From DMER64 sp041654355 (GTDB lineage Bacteria; Bacteroidota; Bacteroidia; Bacteroidales; UBA932), in contig JBAZDQ010000001.1 in assembly GCA_041654355.1 (NCBI GenBank), forward strand, positions 1 through 64,000: a stretch of 64,000 bases of DNA, read 5' to 3'. Below, piece after piece: positions 15,389 to 24,298 of this stretch. Numbering within the stretch: position 1 is the first letter of the stretch; each line of letters opens with the position of its first letter. A program made the position numbers and the translations under genes. The notes under the pieces are model-generated. The model was not told where the DNA came from. It saw only the letters and a list, made by a program, of their open reading frames with translations, and made no database searches.

Positions 15389-18337
15389 CTAATTTCCTAA
15401 CAATTTTAGTGACAACATAAACTGGTTGGTTGACTTTTCTCCCGGCCGGAACATTTTGGCGTATCCGAACGACCAGGTAGTTTTCAGGTAGGAAAACAGT
15501 ACCAGCTGGATGTCTATCTGTCCGCCGCAATTGAAAATATGCGCTATCTGGTCCCGGCGGTCAAAATCTGTCATCAGGTGTGTCCCGAAAAGGGAAGGCT
15601 GGATATAAGTGGGATACAGCCAGGTGAAACCCACTCCCCTCAGCCTGATAGGAAACAGGTTCAGTTCTCCCATGGTTTTCACGTAATTGTATGCCGGCAG
15701 TGCATCTATTTCGGCTCCCGGGAAAGACAGCGTATTGCGGTATTGCTCCGACGGCTGCCAATCCACGTAATTGTTCCCGAACCCGCCAAAATAGAAATGA
15801 GACAACGCAGATGTACGGTCCCCAAGGGACTGCCCTACGCTGTTTCGTATCCAGAAACTGGTGTTCCTGACAAACGGGATCAAAAAGCCGATGCTTTGAT
15901 CTGACATAAATGAAGGATAAAACTTCCCTTTTGCCAGGTAGGTGGTACTGCTGATATCCCAGGTAAATCCGAATTCATCGTCTTCACCTCCCAGGGTTTT
16001 GCGCAATTTGGAAAGGCCGAATGACAGGCTGGCTGCCTGCATGTTTCGTATGGGAGCTTCAATTTCCTGGTATCCCGGCAACACTTCCATCATGCCGTAA
16101 GTAAACACAGCGGCATCTACATAATATTTCAGCGGACTTTTCAACGTAAACAGGCGCTTATAGCCCAACCCCACGGAATATCCGGCACGGCTGCGTTTTG
16201 TGGGTCCGAATATGTCGTAGAAATGTGTGGGATTATAGTTGGCCTTCAACCGCCAGTTCCAGAAATTCCATTCCAGCATGGCGTGAAATTTTTGTTCCCA
16301 TCCGTAAGAGCTCCAGGGTGAAACGGCCAAAAACAGGTTGATGTTACTTATCCCTACGGGATCCCTCCAGTTGAGCCGATACCCCAAAGCCACGGTGTTT
16401 TTGAATCCGGCAATGTCGGGATAAGCCCCGGCGATCTTCATCTCTTTGATAGGCTTGTATGGCTTTTCAACAATGGAATCGTTTACGCCTTCCAATGCCG
16501 AGGCGGGAGGCAGGGACCATTCTTCCACCTGCGGATGCGCCCGGTGAACCATATTGCCCAGGAATTCAATGGCGTTGGCATCTTCCAATACTTCCACGGG
16601 AATGATCCCGGGAACCATTCCGTCCCTTTCGTATTTCAGCACAAGCAATGAGTCCTCATGTATCTGCAACGGCATAAAAAACCCCGTCTCCGTATTGGAC
16701 AGCAATTCCATCTGCTCGTCTTCCAGGTTGATCCTCCATATATTGGAAACTCCTGTATAATAAGAGGTTCCTATCAGAGAACTGTCATCGGAAGAAAACC
16801 GGAACTGAGTTAGCGTATTGTCCTGGAGTTCAGCTATTGTCCGGTACCCCGATTTCCCGGCATCCAAATCTTCCAGATTGAAAAGGATGAGCGATTGCTC
16901 TCCCCTGATCCCAGACAAGGAAGCCGACAGCAAACTGCCTGAATTGGAAATATCCAGATCAAAAAGCACTTTTCCGAAAGGAGCCGAAAAGACAGGAAGG
17001 GTTTTGTCATAAGGCGGAGGCATTTTTACCAGGATGGAGTAACCGTTATCATTCTGCACACCCCATATACTATTGTCTTTAGGATTAAATACCAGATCTC
17101 CGGCACGGGTCAGTTTATTGATCACCTTTTTTCTGCCCGTTTTGACGTCAATTTCTACCAGGTTCCTGTAATTGTTGTTGTGTTCGGATATGTAGATTTT
17201 TTCATCTTTCGCGTTGTAAGCTATATGCGTGGAGTAATAGAGATTCGGAGAATCAAGCGTTGCCAGTTTCCTGCGTTTTCCGGTAGCTGCGTCAATTTCC
17301 GCAATTTGTGAGATGATACCGGGATAATTGATGGCTGCATAGATTTTCCCGGTAACGGGATTGTATTCCGTTTTGGAAACATTTCCCAACGGATGAGACG
17401 TTACAGGATGGAATTCTGTGAGGGGGTACTGGCTTATACTTTCAATAGTTCTGTTTTGGAAATCATACTCCCATTGGGTCCATTCTTCCCAGACCTTAGC
17501 GACCGGACGGCCGTAAACTTTTCTAAACTGGCCGGCATAAAAAGCCTTTGAAGTATCTGAACGAACATAAAAATTTTTCAACTTATCGATCCCGTACTGA
17601 TAGGCCAGGTAAGTAATGAAACGCGCTCCGTAAAGGTAAGAATTGGCTCCCACCTGGAAATCCACAGTCGTACCTTCGGTATCCAGCCCTATCAAAGAAT
17701 ACAGAGGCTCCCCGGCATCCACAATACTCCGGAAATACATTTCATCGTAAAATCCCATGGCCCTGCCAAATCCCCCTGACATCCAGGTTTCCATAAAACA
17801 GGCGATCCCCTCGTGGTACCAGCGGGGGGCATACCAGCGGGGAGTGGTAAAGTAACTCCAGATAGCCGATACGGGATTTTGATCGTCGCGCAATACCTTT
17901 CCCATGAAAAGCTTGCGAAATTTCGCATCCGTTTTGTTGGGCATGTCGGTCATTACCACGTGGGTCAGTTCGTGATTGAACAGCCACTGGAACCGTTCGT
18001 TGGAAGGGATAATGCTAAAGGCAAAACTGTAGGGCTCTATACCCAGAATAACCTGGTTGTAGGGCATGGCTATGGCTCCGCCATGTCCGGAATCTTCAAA
18101 ATCAGTTAAAAATACGTACGTGGTAGTATCCCGATACAGCCAGAATTTGCTGTGAAAATTCATGGCATTCAGGTACGTCTGCCTCACATGTGGCACAATG
18201 TAGGAATACCTGTTGCCAAAGTACACCAGGTGCAGGTCGTCTTTTTTAACACTATTGATCAGCTGCGCATGCAAAATCCCGGGCAGACCCGGGATAATGA
18301 CTCCTAAGAGCAATATAATGGTTTTGAACTTATTCAC
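15389..18337 (-). CDS. Large secreted HExxH protein with propeller-like and barrel-like regions
   Basis: 982 residues beginning at a GTG (18335-18337) that starts a signal peptide ending near ILHAQ. Residues 122-126 are HELTH and E176 lies in WYHEG 50 residues later, the gluzincin zinc-site pattern (PF13485 peptidase MA-like). Residues about 300-600 contain repeated strands with Tyr-Asn-x-x-x-x-x-I-Y motifs, as in TolB/WD40-like propellers. The last 350 residues alternate aromatic and polar residues as in outer-membrane barrels, though the C-terminus is LLGN and not aromatic. A paralog lies at 48119-51022. It follows the three LG-repeat proteins by 14 bases. Proteolytic activity and target unproven. 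Confidence 0.75.
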   Translation of the reverse strand: MNKFKTIILLLGVIIPGLPGILHAQLINSVKKDDLHLVYFGNRYSYIVPHVRQTYLNAMNFHSKFWLYRDTTTYVFLTDFEDSGHGGAIAMPYNQVILGIEPYSFAFSIIPSNERFQWLFNHELTHVVMTDMPNKTDAKFRKLFMGKVLRDDQNPVSAIWSYFTTPRWYAPRWYHEGIACFMETWMSGGFGRAMGFYDEMYFRSIVDAGEPLYSLIGLDTEGTTVDFQVGANSYLYGARFITYLAYQYGIDKLKNFYVRSDTSKAFYAGQFRKVYGRPVAKVWEEWTQWEYDFQNRTIESISQYPLTEFHPVTSHPLGNVSKTEYNPVTGKIYAAINYPGIISQIAEIDAATGKRRKLATLDSPNLYYSTHIAYNAKDEKIYISEHNNNYRNLVEIDVKTGRKKVINKLTRAGDLVFNPKDNSIWGVQNDNGYSILVKMPPPYDKTLPVFSAPFGKVLFDLDISNSGSLLSASLSGIRGEQSLILFNLEDLDAGKSGYRTIAELQDNTLTQFRFSSDDSSLIGTSYYTGVSNIWRINLEDEQMELLSNTETGFFMPLQIHEDSLLVLKYERDGMVPGIIPVEVLEDANAIEFLGNMVHRAHPQVEEWSLPPASALEGVNDSIVEKPYKPIKEMKIAGAYPDIAGFKNTVALGYRLNWRDPVGISNINLFLAVSPWSSYGWEQKFHAMLEWNFWNWRLKANYNPTHFYDIFGPTKRSRAGYSVGLGYKRLFTLKSPLKYYVDAAVFTYGMMEVLPGYQEIEAPIRNMQAASLSFGLSKLRKTLGGEDDEFGFTWDISSTTYLAKGKFYPSFMSDQSIGFLIPFVRNTSFWIRNSVGQSLGDRTSALSHFYFGGFGNNYVDWQPSEQYRNTLSFPGAEIDALPAYNYVKTMGELNLFPIRLRGVGFTWLYPTYIQPSLFGTHLMTDFDRRDQIAHIFNCGGQIDIQLVLFSYLKTTWSFGYAKMFRPGEKSTNQFMLSLKLLGN

Positions 18338-18351
18338 TTTACACTTACGGT

Positions 18352-19503
18352 TTATATCATTCCACTTAATGTTTGTTCACTGGCATAAAAGGCTCCCAGT
18401 TGGTTCAGGTTATACAGTCCCAGTTTTGCCGCATTGCTTATTGATCCCGTATTGAACAGTCTGTCCTTGTCCGTTATCAGGATCCTTGAACTTCCAAGAC
18501 TCTGTTGATCTGCTACTGCACCTAGTTCCCCGGCGGCATCCATGATAATCATAATACTCCCTAAGGACAGATCCTGCATGTTTTCCAGGGTACTGGAACT
18601 TTTATGGATATAACCCAGTTCACTCATATTGGAACAGTAAAATTGCAAAGCTGTTTCATTCAACAGGAACTGGCGTCCTATAAGTGTGGCGTTCTGAATG
18701 ATCGGGAACCCATCCCCCAAAGGAATTAGTAAATTCAGTATACTTTTATCATTGTATACATAACTTAAACGACTCAAATCTTCCACGATGATGCCCTGGA
18801 GATCTGCCGAGAAAGAACCTTGGATTTCATCGGTATAAAGTTTTTTCTTATTGAAATACTGTATTACCATTTTATCATTCAGGGCCATGGCATTAGCCAG
18901 CTGGTCCATGGTCAGTATTGTATGAACTTCGGCCAGAACTCCTTCAGGATCAGCGCCTTTACCTTCCAGATAAAATTCCATATTATCTATCAGGTCCAGA
19001 ACCGTTTTTTTTCGAAAACTCATCTGCGAGATCACGTTGTTGGCCTGAACAATGGTATTGCGCAACAGTGCCGGATGAATCTCCGCGGGATCATTGATCA
19101 TGGCTATAGCCAGCAACAGGTCGGTACGTGAATTCTCCAGGAATGTTCCGTAACTTGCCGCATCTGATAAAACGACTCCGGCGTATTCCTTATAGGTTTC
19201 CAATGGCTGTATCTGATCCAGGACATATTGAATCTTGTCTCCCTGGGATACCGCACTTACATAATAATAATTGAACCAGGCAGAAAGGGCATTGAGCATG
19301 ACGGTATCAGCCACCAGATCATTTTTCAGCTCTATGTCTTCTTCCGTCACTTTCACATTCTTGTAATTCTGCACCCTGCCAATGGTCCCTGCAAGTTGTA
19401 CGTTTTCGGTTTTTGGGAAATCAATTAAGGTCCCGGCCAGAAATCCGGCAGCCAATGAAATAATTATCAACAGGATAAATAATGAACTGTTTTTCTTTTT
19501 CAT
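18352..19503 (-). CDS. LG-repeat membrane-anchored protein, paralog 1
   Basis: 383 residues. A positively charged N-terminus and one helix (about 7-26) anchor it, probably with the rest in the periplasm. Residues 40-230 (GTIGRVQNYKNVKVTEEDIE onward) look helical and are shared with the two upstream paralogs. From about 230 to the end the chain is a run of 9-10-residue units ending in Leu-Gly or a close variant (GRQFLLNETAL, SNMSELG, DAAGELG, QQSLG, NAAKLG, NLNQLG), suggestive of a solenoid. This copy lacks the perfect SVLDAQKLG units of paralogs 2 and 3 and is the most diverged. No family recognised. Confidence 0.8.
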   Translation of the reverse strand: MKKKNSSLFILLIIISLAAGFLAGTLIDFPKTENVQLAGTIGRVQNYKNVKVTEEDIELKNDLVADTVMLNALSAWFNYYYVSAVSQGDKIQYVLDQIQPLETYKEYAGVVLSDAASYGTFLENSRTDLLLAIAMINDPAEIHPALLRNTIVQANNVISQMSFRKKTVLDLIDNMEFYLEGKGADPEGVLAEVHTILTMDQLANAMALNDKMVIQYFNKKKLYTDEIQGSFSADLQGIIVEDLSRLSYVYNDKSILNLLIPLGDGFPIIQNATLIGRQFLLNETALQFYCSNMSELGYIHKSSSTLENMQDLSLGSIMIIMDAAGELGAVADQQSLGSSRILITDKDRLFNTGSISNAAKLGLYNLNQLGAFYASEQTLSGMI

Positions 19504-19530
19504 ATTACTCTAATATATTATCATAATTAA

Positions 19531-20733
19531 TTAAAATACTTTCGGAGGCCAGTTTGGGTTCAACCCGGTTACCATTCCCAGCTCAGAGGCATTGAAGATA
19601 ATATCATTCAATTGGGTCATGTTGGCAAATCCCAGTTTGTCCATATCATTGACAGCCCCCAGCTTCTGGGCATCCAGAACACTTCCCAGCTTCTGGGCAT
19701 CCCAGAAAGTACCCAGGTTGTCCTTATCAGTAATAATATAGCCGCCAAGATCGTTTGGTTTCATAAAGACGCCCAGTTCCCCGGCAGCATCCATTATAAA
19801 CATTATACTCCCCAAAGACAGGTCCTGCATATTTTGCAGTGTCTGTGCATTTGTCATATAATAACCCAGTTCATTCATGTTCGATTGGAAAGACTGTAAG
19901 GCCGCATCTCCCAAAATAAACTGGCGACCAATCAGGGATGCATCCTGGAGAATCGGGAAATATTCAATACCTGCTATATCTGTAAAACCTGTGCCCAGGC
20001 TGTTCATGTCGCTTGTAATAATCCCCTTAAGGTCTGTTGAAAAAGAACCTTGAATCTCTTCAGTAAATAGTTTTTTCTTTTCAAAATACTTCAAAACCAT
20101 TTTGTCGTTCAGCGCCATGGCATTGGCCACCTGATCCAGCGTAAGTATCATATGTATATCGGCCAGAACAGGTGAAGAACCTTCCTGCTTTTGTTCCAGG
20201 AATGCTTCTACGTTCTCCAGGAAATTCAGAACCGTCTGTTTCCTGTAATTCATCTGGGAAATTACGTTATTTGCCCGGGTAATGGTGTTGCGCATCATGA
20301 CCGGGTTTACATCTTCAGGTTCCTTGCAGACTATTACGGCCAAAAGCAAGTCTTTGCGCGCATTTTCCAGAAAAGTACCGTAATTTTCAAATTCAATCAA
20401 AACCAGTCCGCTGAATTCACGGAATTCTTTTAAGGGATTCACATTGTCAAGCGTATAACGGATCTTTTCTCCTTGGGATACTGCACTAACATAATAATAA
20501 TTGAAATAGTTGGATATGGCTTTAAGAATTAATGTATCCGATGTCAGCTGGTTCTTGAGCTCAATGTCTTCCTCCGTGATTTTCACGTTTTTGTAATTCT
20601 GAACCCTGCCAATGGTTCCGGAAAGCTCAGAATTATCGGTTTTTGGGAAATCCACCAGAACCCCGATCAAAAACCCTGCGGCCAGTGAAACAATCACCAC
20701 CAATACTGTTAATACGCCTTTTTGTGTTTTCAT
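19531..20733 (-). CDS. LG-repeat membrane-anchored protein, paralog 2
   Basis: 400 residues from the ATG at 20733 (MKTQKGVLTVLV), which aligns with the start of paralog 3; the frame is open further upstream but that part is a relic of another gene (see 20767-20790). Same layout: anchor helix about 8-27, helical domain, then LG repeats including GELG, PNDLG, KDNLG, WDAQKLG, SVLDAQKLG, DMDKLG. The coding sequence of the first 120 codons is nearly identical to paralog 3 at an offset of exactly 1200 bp. It ends with a unique tail NPNWPPKVF. No family recognised. Confidence 0.82.
   Translation of the reverse strand: MKTQKGVLTVLVVIVSLAAGFLIGVLVDFPKTDNSELSGTIGRVQNYKNVKITEEDIELKNQLTSDTLILKAISNYFNYYYVSAVSQGEKIRYTLDNVNPLKEFREFSGLVLIEFENYGTFLENARKDLLLAVIVCKEPEDVNPVMMRNTITRANNVISQMNYRKQTVLNFLENVEAFLEQKQEGSSPVLADIHMILTLDQVANAMALNDKMVLKYFEKKKLFTEEIQGSFSTDLKGIITSDMNSLGTGFTDIAGIEYFPILQDASLIGRQFILGDAALQSFQSNMNELGYYMTNAQTLQNMQDLSLGSIMFIMDAAGELGVFMKPNDLGGYIITDKDNLGTFWDAQKLGSVLDAQKLGAVNDMDKLGFANMTQLNDIIFNASELGMVTGLNPNWPPKVF
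19631..19711 (-). repeat. 27-bp tandem units in paralog 2
   Basis: Three units starting CCCAG at 19631, 19658 and 19685. The last two share CCCAGCTTCTGGGCATCC; the first is diverged (CCCAGTTTGTCCATATC). Each encodes one 9-residue LG repeat. Confidence 0.8.
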
Positions 20734-20766
20734 AGTATTTATAACTTTACGTTTCACTAATAAATA

Positions 20767-20790
20767 AATAATGGTTTTGAACTGGTTCAC
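20767..20790 (-). pseudogene. Relic of the start of the HExxH gene
   Basis: On the minus strand GTGAACCAGTTCAAAACCAT continues to ATTAT and matches the first eight codons of the 15389-18337 gene (GTGAATAAGTTCAAAACCAT) at 21 of 23 positions. It sits 12 bases after the stop of paralog 3, as the intact gene sits 14 bases after paralog 1. It then runs directly into the upstream sequence of paralog 2. It is best explained as a scar from array expansion. Confidence 0.65.
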
Positions 20791-20802
20791 CGCCTATTCG
20801 GA

Positions 20803-21933
20803 TCAATGAGGAATAAAAAGCCCTCCCAGGGTGGACATCTGATCGTTTATGAAACCTAGTTGATTCACGTTACAGAAGCCCAGCTTCTGGACATCCAGTA
20901 CACTTCCCAGCTTCTGGGCATCCAGTACACTTCCCAGCTTCTGGGCATCCAGAACACCCAACTCCCCTGCTGCGTCCCCTACGTACACATACCCTCCCAG
21001 AGAAAGATCCTGCATATTTGTCAGGGTATGTGAATCTGTGTAATAATAACCCAACTCGTTCATGTTGTAAAGGAAACTCTCCAAAGCAGCATCTCCCAGA
21101 ATAAACTGACGACCAATGAGGGCTGCGTCAGCAATAATCGGGAAACCACCTATTTCCGCACTGCCCAGAACACTCTTATCTGTAATTATCATATCCAGGC
21201 TGCTTATATCGTTAACAATAATTGCCTTAAGATCCGTGGCAAAGGAGCTTTGTATCTCATCTGTGAACAGTTTTTTCTTTTCAAAATACTTTATTACCAT
21301 TTTGTCGTTCAACGCCATCGCATTGGCTATCTGATCCATCGTAAGGACCATATGTACATCGGCCAGCGCCTGTGAAGAACCTTCCTTGTTTTGTGCCAGG
21401 AATGCTTCAACGTTCTCCAGGAAATTCAAAACTGCCTGTTTCCTGTAGCTCATCTGGGCAATCACGTTATTGGCCTGTGTAATGACGTTGCGCATCATGA
21501 CCGGGTGGGCGTTTTCAGGTTCCTTGCAGATTATTGAGGCCACAAGCAGGTCTTTACGCGCGTTCTCCAGAAAAGTACCGTAATTTTCAAATTCTGTCAG
21601 AACAAGTCCGCTGAATTCACGGAATTCTTTTAAGGGATTCACATTATCAAGCGTGTAACGGATCTTTTCTCCCTGGGATACTGCACTTACATAATAATAA
21701 TTGAAATAGTTGGATATGGCTTTAAGAATCAATGTGTCCGATGTCAGCTGGTTCTTGAGCTCAATGTCTTCTTCCGTGATTTTCACGTTTTTGTAATTCT
21801 GAACCCTGCCAATGGTTCCGGAAAGCTCTGTGTTATCGGTTTTTGGGAAATCCACCAGAACCCCGATCAAAAACCCTGCGGCCAGTGAAACAATCACCAC
21901 CAATACTGTTAATACGCCTTTTTGTGTTTTCAT
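20803..21933 (-). CDS. LG-repeat membrane-anchored protein, paralog 3
   Basis: 376 residues from the ATG at 21933. Anchor helix about 8-27, helical middle, then the clearest repeat region of the family: units such as IIADAALIG, ILGDAALES, NMNELG, DAAGELG, and three consecutive VLDAQKLGS-type 9-mers, followed by NVNQLG and STLGG. The gene is first of three paralogs, 56 bases after the anti-sigma gene. Location after an ECF/anti-sigma pair suggests these are the regulated outputs. No family recognised; a surface or periplasmic solenoid is inference. Confidence 0.82.
   Translation of the reverse strand: MKTQKGVLTVLVVIVSLAAGFLIGVLVDFPKTDNTELSGTIGRVQNYKNVKITEEDIELKNQLTSDTLILKAISNYFNYYYVSAVSQGEKIRYTLDNVNPLKEFREFSGLVLTEFENYGTFLENARKDLLVASIICKEPENAHPVMMRNVITQANNVIAQMSYRKQAVLNFLENVEAFLAQNKEGSSQALADVHMVLTMDQIANAMALNDKMVIKYFEKKKLFTDEIQSSFATDLKAIIVNDISSLDMIITDKSVLGSAEIGGFPIIADAALIGRQFILGDAALESFLYNMNELGYYYTDSHTLTNMQDLSLGGYVYVGDAAGELGVLDAQKLGSVLDAQKLGSVLDVQKLGFCNVNQLGFINDQMSTLGGLFIPH
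20879..20959 (-). repeat. 27-bp tandem units in paralog 3
   Basis: Three units (20879-20905, 20906-20932, 20933-20959), each starting CCCAGCTTCTGG, nearly identical, each encoding one S-V-L-D-A-Q-K-L-G unit. In-frame length means copy number could change without breaking the gene. Confidence 0.9.
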
Positions 21934-21989
21934 GGTATTTATAACTTTACGTTTCACTAATAAATATGCATACCGGATAAAAAAGTTGG

Positions 21990-22679
21990 TTAAAATTTTA
22001 TTTTATGAACCTGTTTACCGTTTTGTGTAAAAATGATTGTAGAAGCAACGGGAGGATTTGTTATTGTAAAAATAGCATTTTTCCCGTAAACAGCATACAC
22101 AGAATGATTCTGTTCTAAGTGTGGTTCGAGTTCGTTTCCGGGAGTGTTATTTTCCAGAACAAACTCCACCATAAGACTATCCCGGCTGCTTACAAAAAGC
22201 GTATTCACAAACGATCCTGCTTTCCTGTATTCTTCCATATGTATTTCAATGCCGTTTTTATCATCTTTGAAGTTGGCTGCGCGTTTTCCGGTCATGGTAC
22301 CGGCAATATCTTCCTGTTGCCATGTGCCCAGTGGCGGGATCACGTAATTGGCGGCCAAAACACCCAGGGTAAAGACCAGGACAAACAAGGCGGCATAAGC
22401 GTAATACCTTTTCCATCCGTAAAGAAACACGTTGCGAACTTTTGTCTTATGTTCAACCGCAGCCATCACATCCACGGTAACATCCACGGCGGGAATCCCG
22501 GCTGCATCATCACGCAATTTCTGTTGCACACATAGCAATCCCTTGTACAACTCTGCCGCCCGCGGATTGGATGCGGTCAATGCATGGAATACCGTTTCTT
22601 CTTGTTCGGTCAGCGTACCGTCAACCTTTCTTTGAATGATCAATATGTCATCATTAGTCAACATACTGTAAATTTTCAT
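21990..22679 (-). CDS. Anti-sigma factor, single-pass membrane protein
   Basis: 229 residues. The N-terminal 80 residues (LTNDDILIIQRKVDGTLTEQE) resemble the cytoplasmic sigma-binding region of Bacteroidota anti-sigma factors. One helix (about 105-122, YAALFVLVFTLGVLAANYV) follows, then a periplasmic domain of about 105 residues. It overlaps the sigma gene by 26 bases, which implies coupled synthesis. The presence of PrsW at the head of the cluster suggests site-1 cleavage as the release mechanism, as with RsiW in Bacillus; that is inference. Confidence 0.82.
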   Translation of the reverse strand: MKIYSMLTNDDILIIQRKVDGTLTEQEETVFHALTASNPRAAELYKGLLCVQQKLRDDAAGIPAVDVTVDVMAAVEHKTKVRNVFLYGWKRYYAYAALFVLVFTLGVLAANYVIPPLGTWQQEDIAGTMTGKRAANFKDDKNGIEIHMEEYRKAGSFVNTLFVSSRDSLMVEFVLENNTPGNELEPHLEQNHSVYAVYGKNAIFTITNPPVASTIIFTQNGKQVHKIKF

Positions 22680-23199
22680 TTAATTTATCTTTCAATAACA
22701 TCCGGGCATCAAACAACCTGGATTTCACTGTTTTTTCAGGTATTTCCAGGGTTTCGGCAATTTCCCCGTAGGATAATCCGGCATAATATTTCAGCAACAC
22801 CACTGTTTTATATTTATCTTTTAATGAGCCTACCGCCTTACCCACCAACGCATCCCTTGTTTTCAGGTCATATTCTGTTTCCGGTCCGGGAGCCGTTTCT
22901 TTATGCAAGGCGATTTTTTCCAAAGGCACATAAGGTTTTTTGTTTCTCCCAAAGAGCAAAGCTCTGTTAATTGCTATACGGTATATCCAGCTGAAAAATT
23001 TATATTCCGGATTGTATTGGTGCAAAGACTCGTAAGCTTTCACAAAAACATCCTGCGTCAATTCCCTGGCCTCTTCATAATTATTCACCATGTTAAATAT
23101 GACCCGGAATACCGGATTTTGGTACCGTTCCACCAGGACCCCGTAATGTGCGGTCTTCCCTGCAAGTATCGCCTGGATGATTGTTGATTCGTCTTTCAT
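22654..23199 (-). CDS. ECF-type RNA polymerase sigma factor
   Basis: 181 residues with region 2 (YQNPVFRVIFNMVNNYEEARELTQDVF, shown by its ends, and FFSWIYRIAINRA) and region 4 (LSYGEIAETLEIPEKTVKSRLFDAR), and no region 1.1 or 3: a standard ECF sigma factor. It overlaps the anti-sigma gene. It likely transcribes this cluster and perhaps other envelope genes. No recognisable target promoter was identified. Confidence 0.95.
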   Translation of the reverse strand: MKDESTIIQAILAGKTAHYGVLVERYQNPVFRVIFNMVNNYEEARELTQDVFVKAYESLHQYNPEYKFFSWIYRIAINRALLFGRNKKPYVPLEKIALHKETAPGPETEYDLKTRDALVGKAVGSLKDKYKTVVLLKYYAGLSYGEIAETLEIPEKTVKSRLFDARMLLKDKLNENLQYVD

Positions 23200-23264
23200 A
23201 AAGGTCCCGGGCGGTCATTGCTAAAATAAATAGTACCCAGCCCGTAAAATGTTGGTAAAAGTTT

Positions 23265-24254
23265 TTATTGCAACAAGTTCAGTTTCCACAAGTCCCTGTA
23301 ACTCATCCGGATCAGGGGAGACAAAGCGATCTCTCCCACCGGTCCTATTCTTTTGTGCAAGGCCTTCAACTCGGCAAGTTTGTTTCCAATCCCGGCCTCG
23401 GGTTCCACAGGAAAACCGTTTTCCCGGAGCATTATGTTCCGTTTGGCTTTCAGCGACAGCTCCAGGTAAAGTTGCAGGTAGCAGTACATGTCAAAGATCA
23501 CCTCCCCGGAAAAGCGGTCTTTCAGCGAACCCAGGAATTTCCCCGCACGGGAAGCTGAAAAATGTCCCTGGCGGATCATTTTCAGCAATGCCACTTCACT
23601 GCTCAATTCCAGCTCCATCCAGTCCCGGAGCAAAATTTCGTTACGTTTGAATACCAGTATAAACAACACGGGTAAAGATACCAGAATCACGAGCGTTTGG
23701 ATAACGGGATGTACATAAAAATGATTGAACAGGGCGTGTATCACGTAAGCCAAAGCCAATCCGGCAAGAATACGGGGAACTACCATACGGTCCCTGGATT
23801 TGGCTCCTATGTAAATGATGGCAAATAAAGCCGTACATCCCCCGTGCATAACAGCCGTCCCAAATCCCCTGATGATCCACGTAAGCATAGAAGTGTCAGA
23901 AAGGGAATAGACATAAAACAGGTTTTCGCATAAAGCGAATCCGGTCCCGATGGCAAACCCGTAAATGGCGGCGTCCACCATAAACCCGATTCTTTTTTTG
24001 CAGATCAAAAAAAACAGGAATCCCGCTTTGAGCAATTCTTCTACGGCAGGAGCCAGGTAACGCGACAGGTACTCAAAGGCAGCTCCCGTTTTATCTTGTA
24101 AAAAAGTATTGACCAGGTAACTGATAAGGGTGCAGACGCACCCCCAAATAATGGCCAGGCCTACCTGCTTTTTCTGAACCAGTTTAAAACTGTCCATCAG
24201 AAACAAAAAAACCAGGAACAGCAATACCGGCAATATGCTTAAACTAATTTTCAC
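23265..24254 (-). CDS. prsW: PrsW-family intramembrane metalloprotease
   Basis: 329 residues from a GTG start (24252-24254), with 7-8 helices in the first 215 residues. The PrsW motifs are present: PAVEELLKAG (Glu72-Glu73), FALCENLFY (Glu110), MHGGCTALFA (His137) and VIHALFNHF (His173, His178). PF13367 members cleave anti-sigma factors in the membrane. Residues 216-329 form an extra soluble C-terminal domain. It lies 65 bases upstream of an ECF sigma/anti-sigma pair on the same strand, so the anti-sigma factor is the obvious candidate substrate. Confidence 0.9.
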   Translation of the reverse strand: MKISLSILPVLLFLVFLFLMDSFKLVQKKQVGLAIIWGCVCTLISYLVNTFLQDKTGAAFEYLSRYLAPAVEELLKAGFLFFLICKKRIGFMVDAAIYGFAIGTGFALCENLFYVYSLSDTSMLTWIIRGFGTAVMHGGCTALFAIIYIGAKSRDRMVVPRILAGLALAYVIHALFNHFYVHPVIQTLVILVSLPVLFILVFKRNEILLRDWMELELSSEVALLKMIRQGHFSASRAGKFLGSLKDRFSGEVIFDMYCYLQLYLELSLKAKRNIMLRENGFPVEPEAGIGNKLAELKALHKRIGPVGEIALSPLIRMSYRDLWKLNLLQ

Positions 24255-24298
24255 TCTGTAAAATTAATCTTCTATTTCAGAAGCGCAATAAAAATCCA

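Noticed and set aside
20879..20959. CRISPR array
   Set aside because: The 27-bp units are contiguous without spacers and encode in-frame protein repeats.
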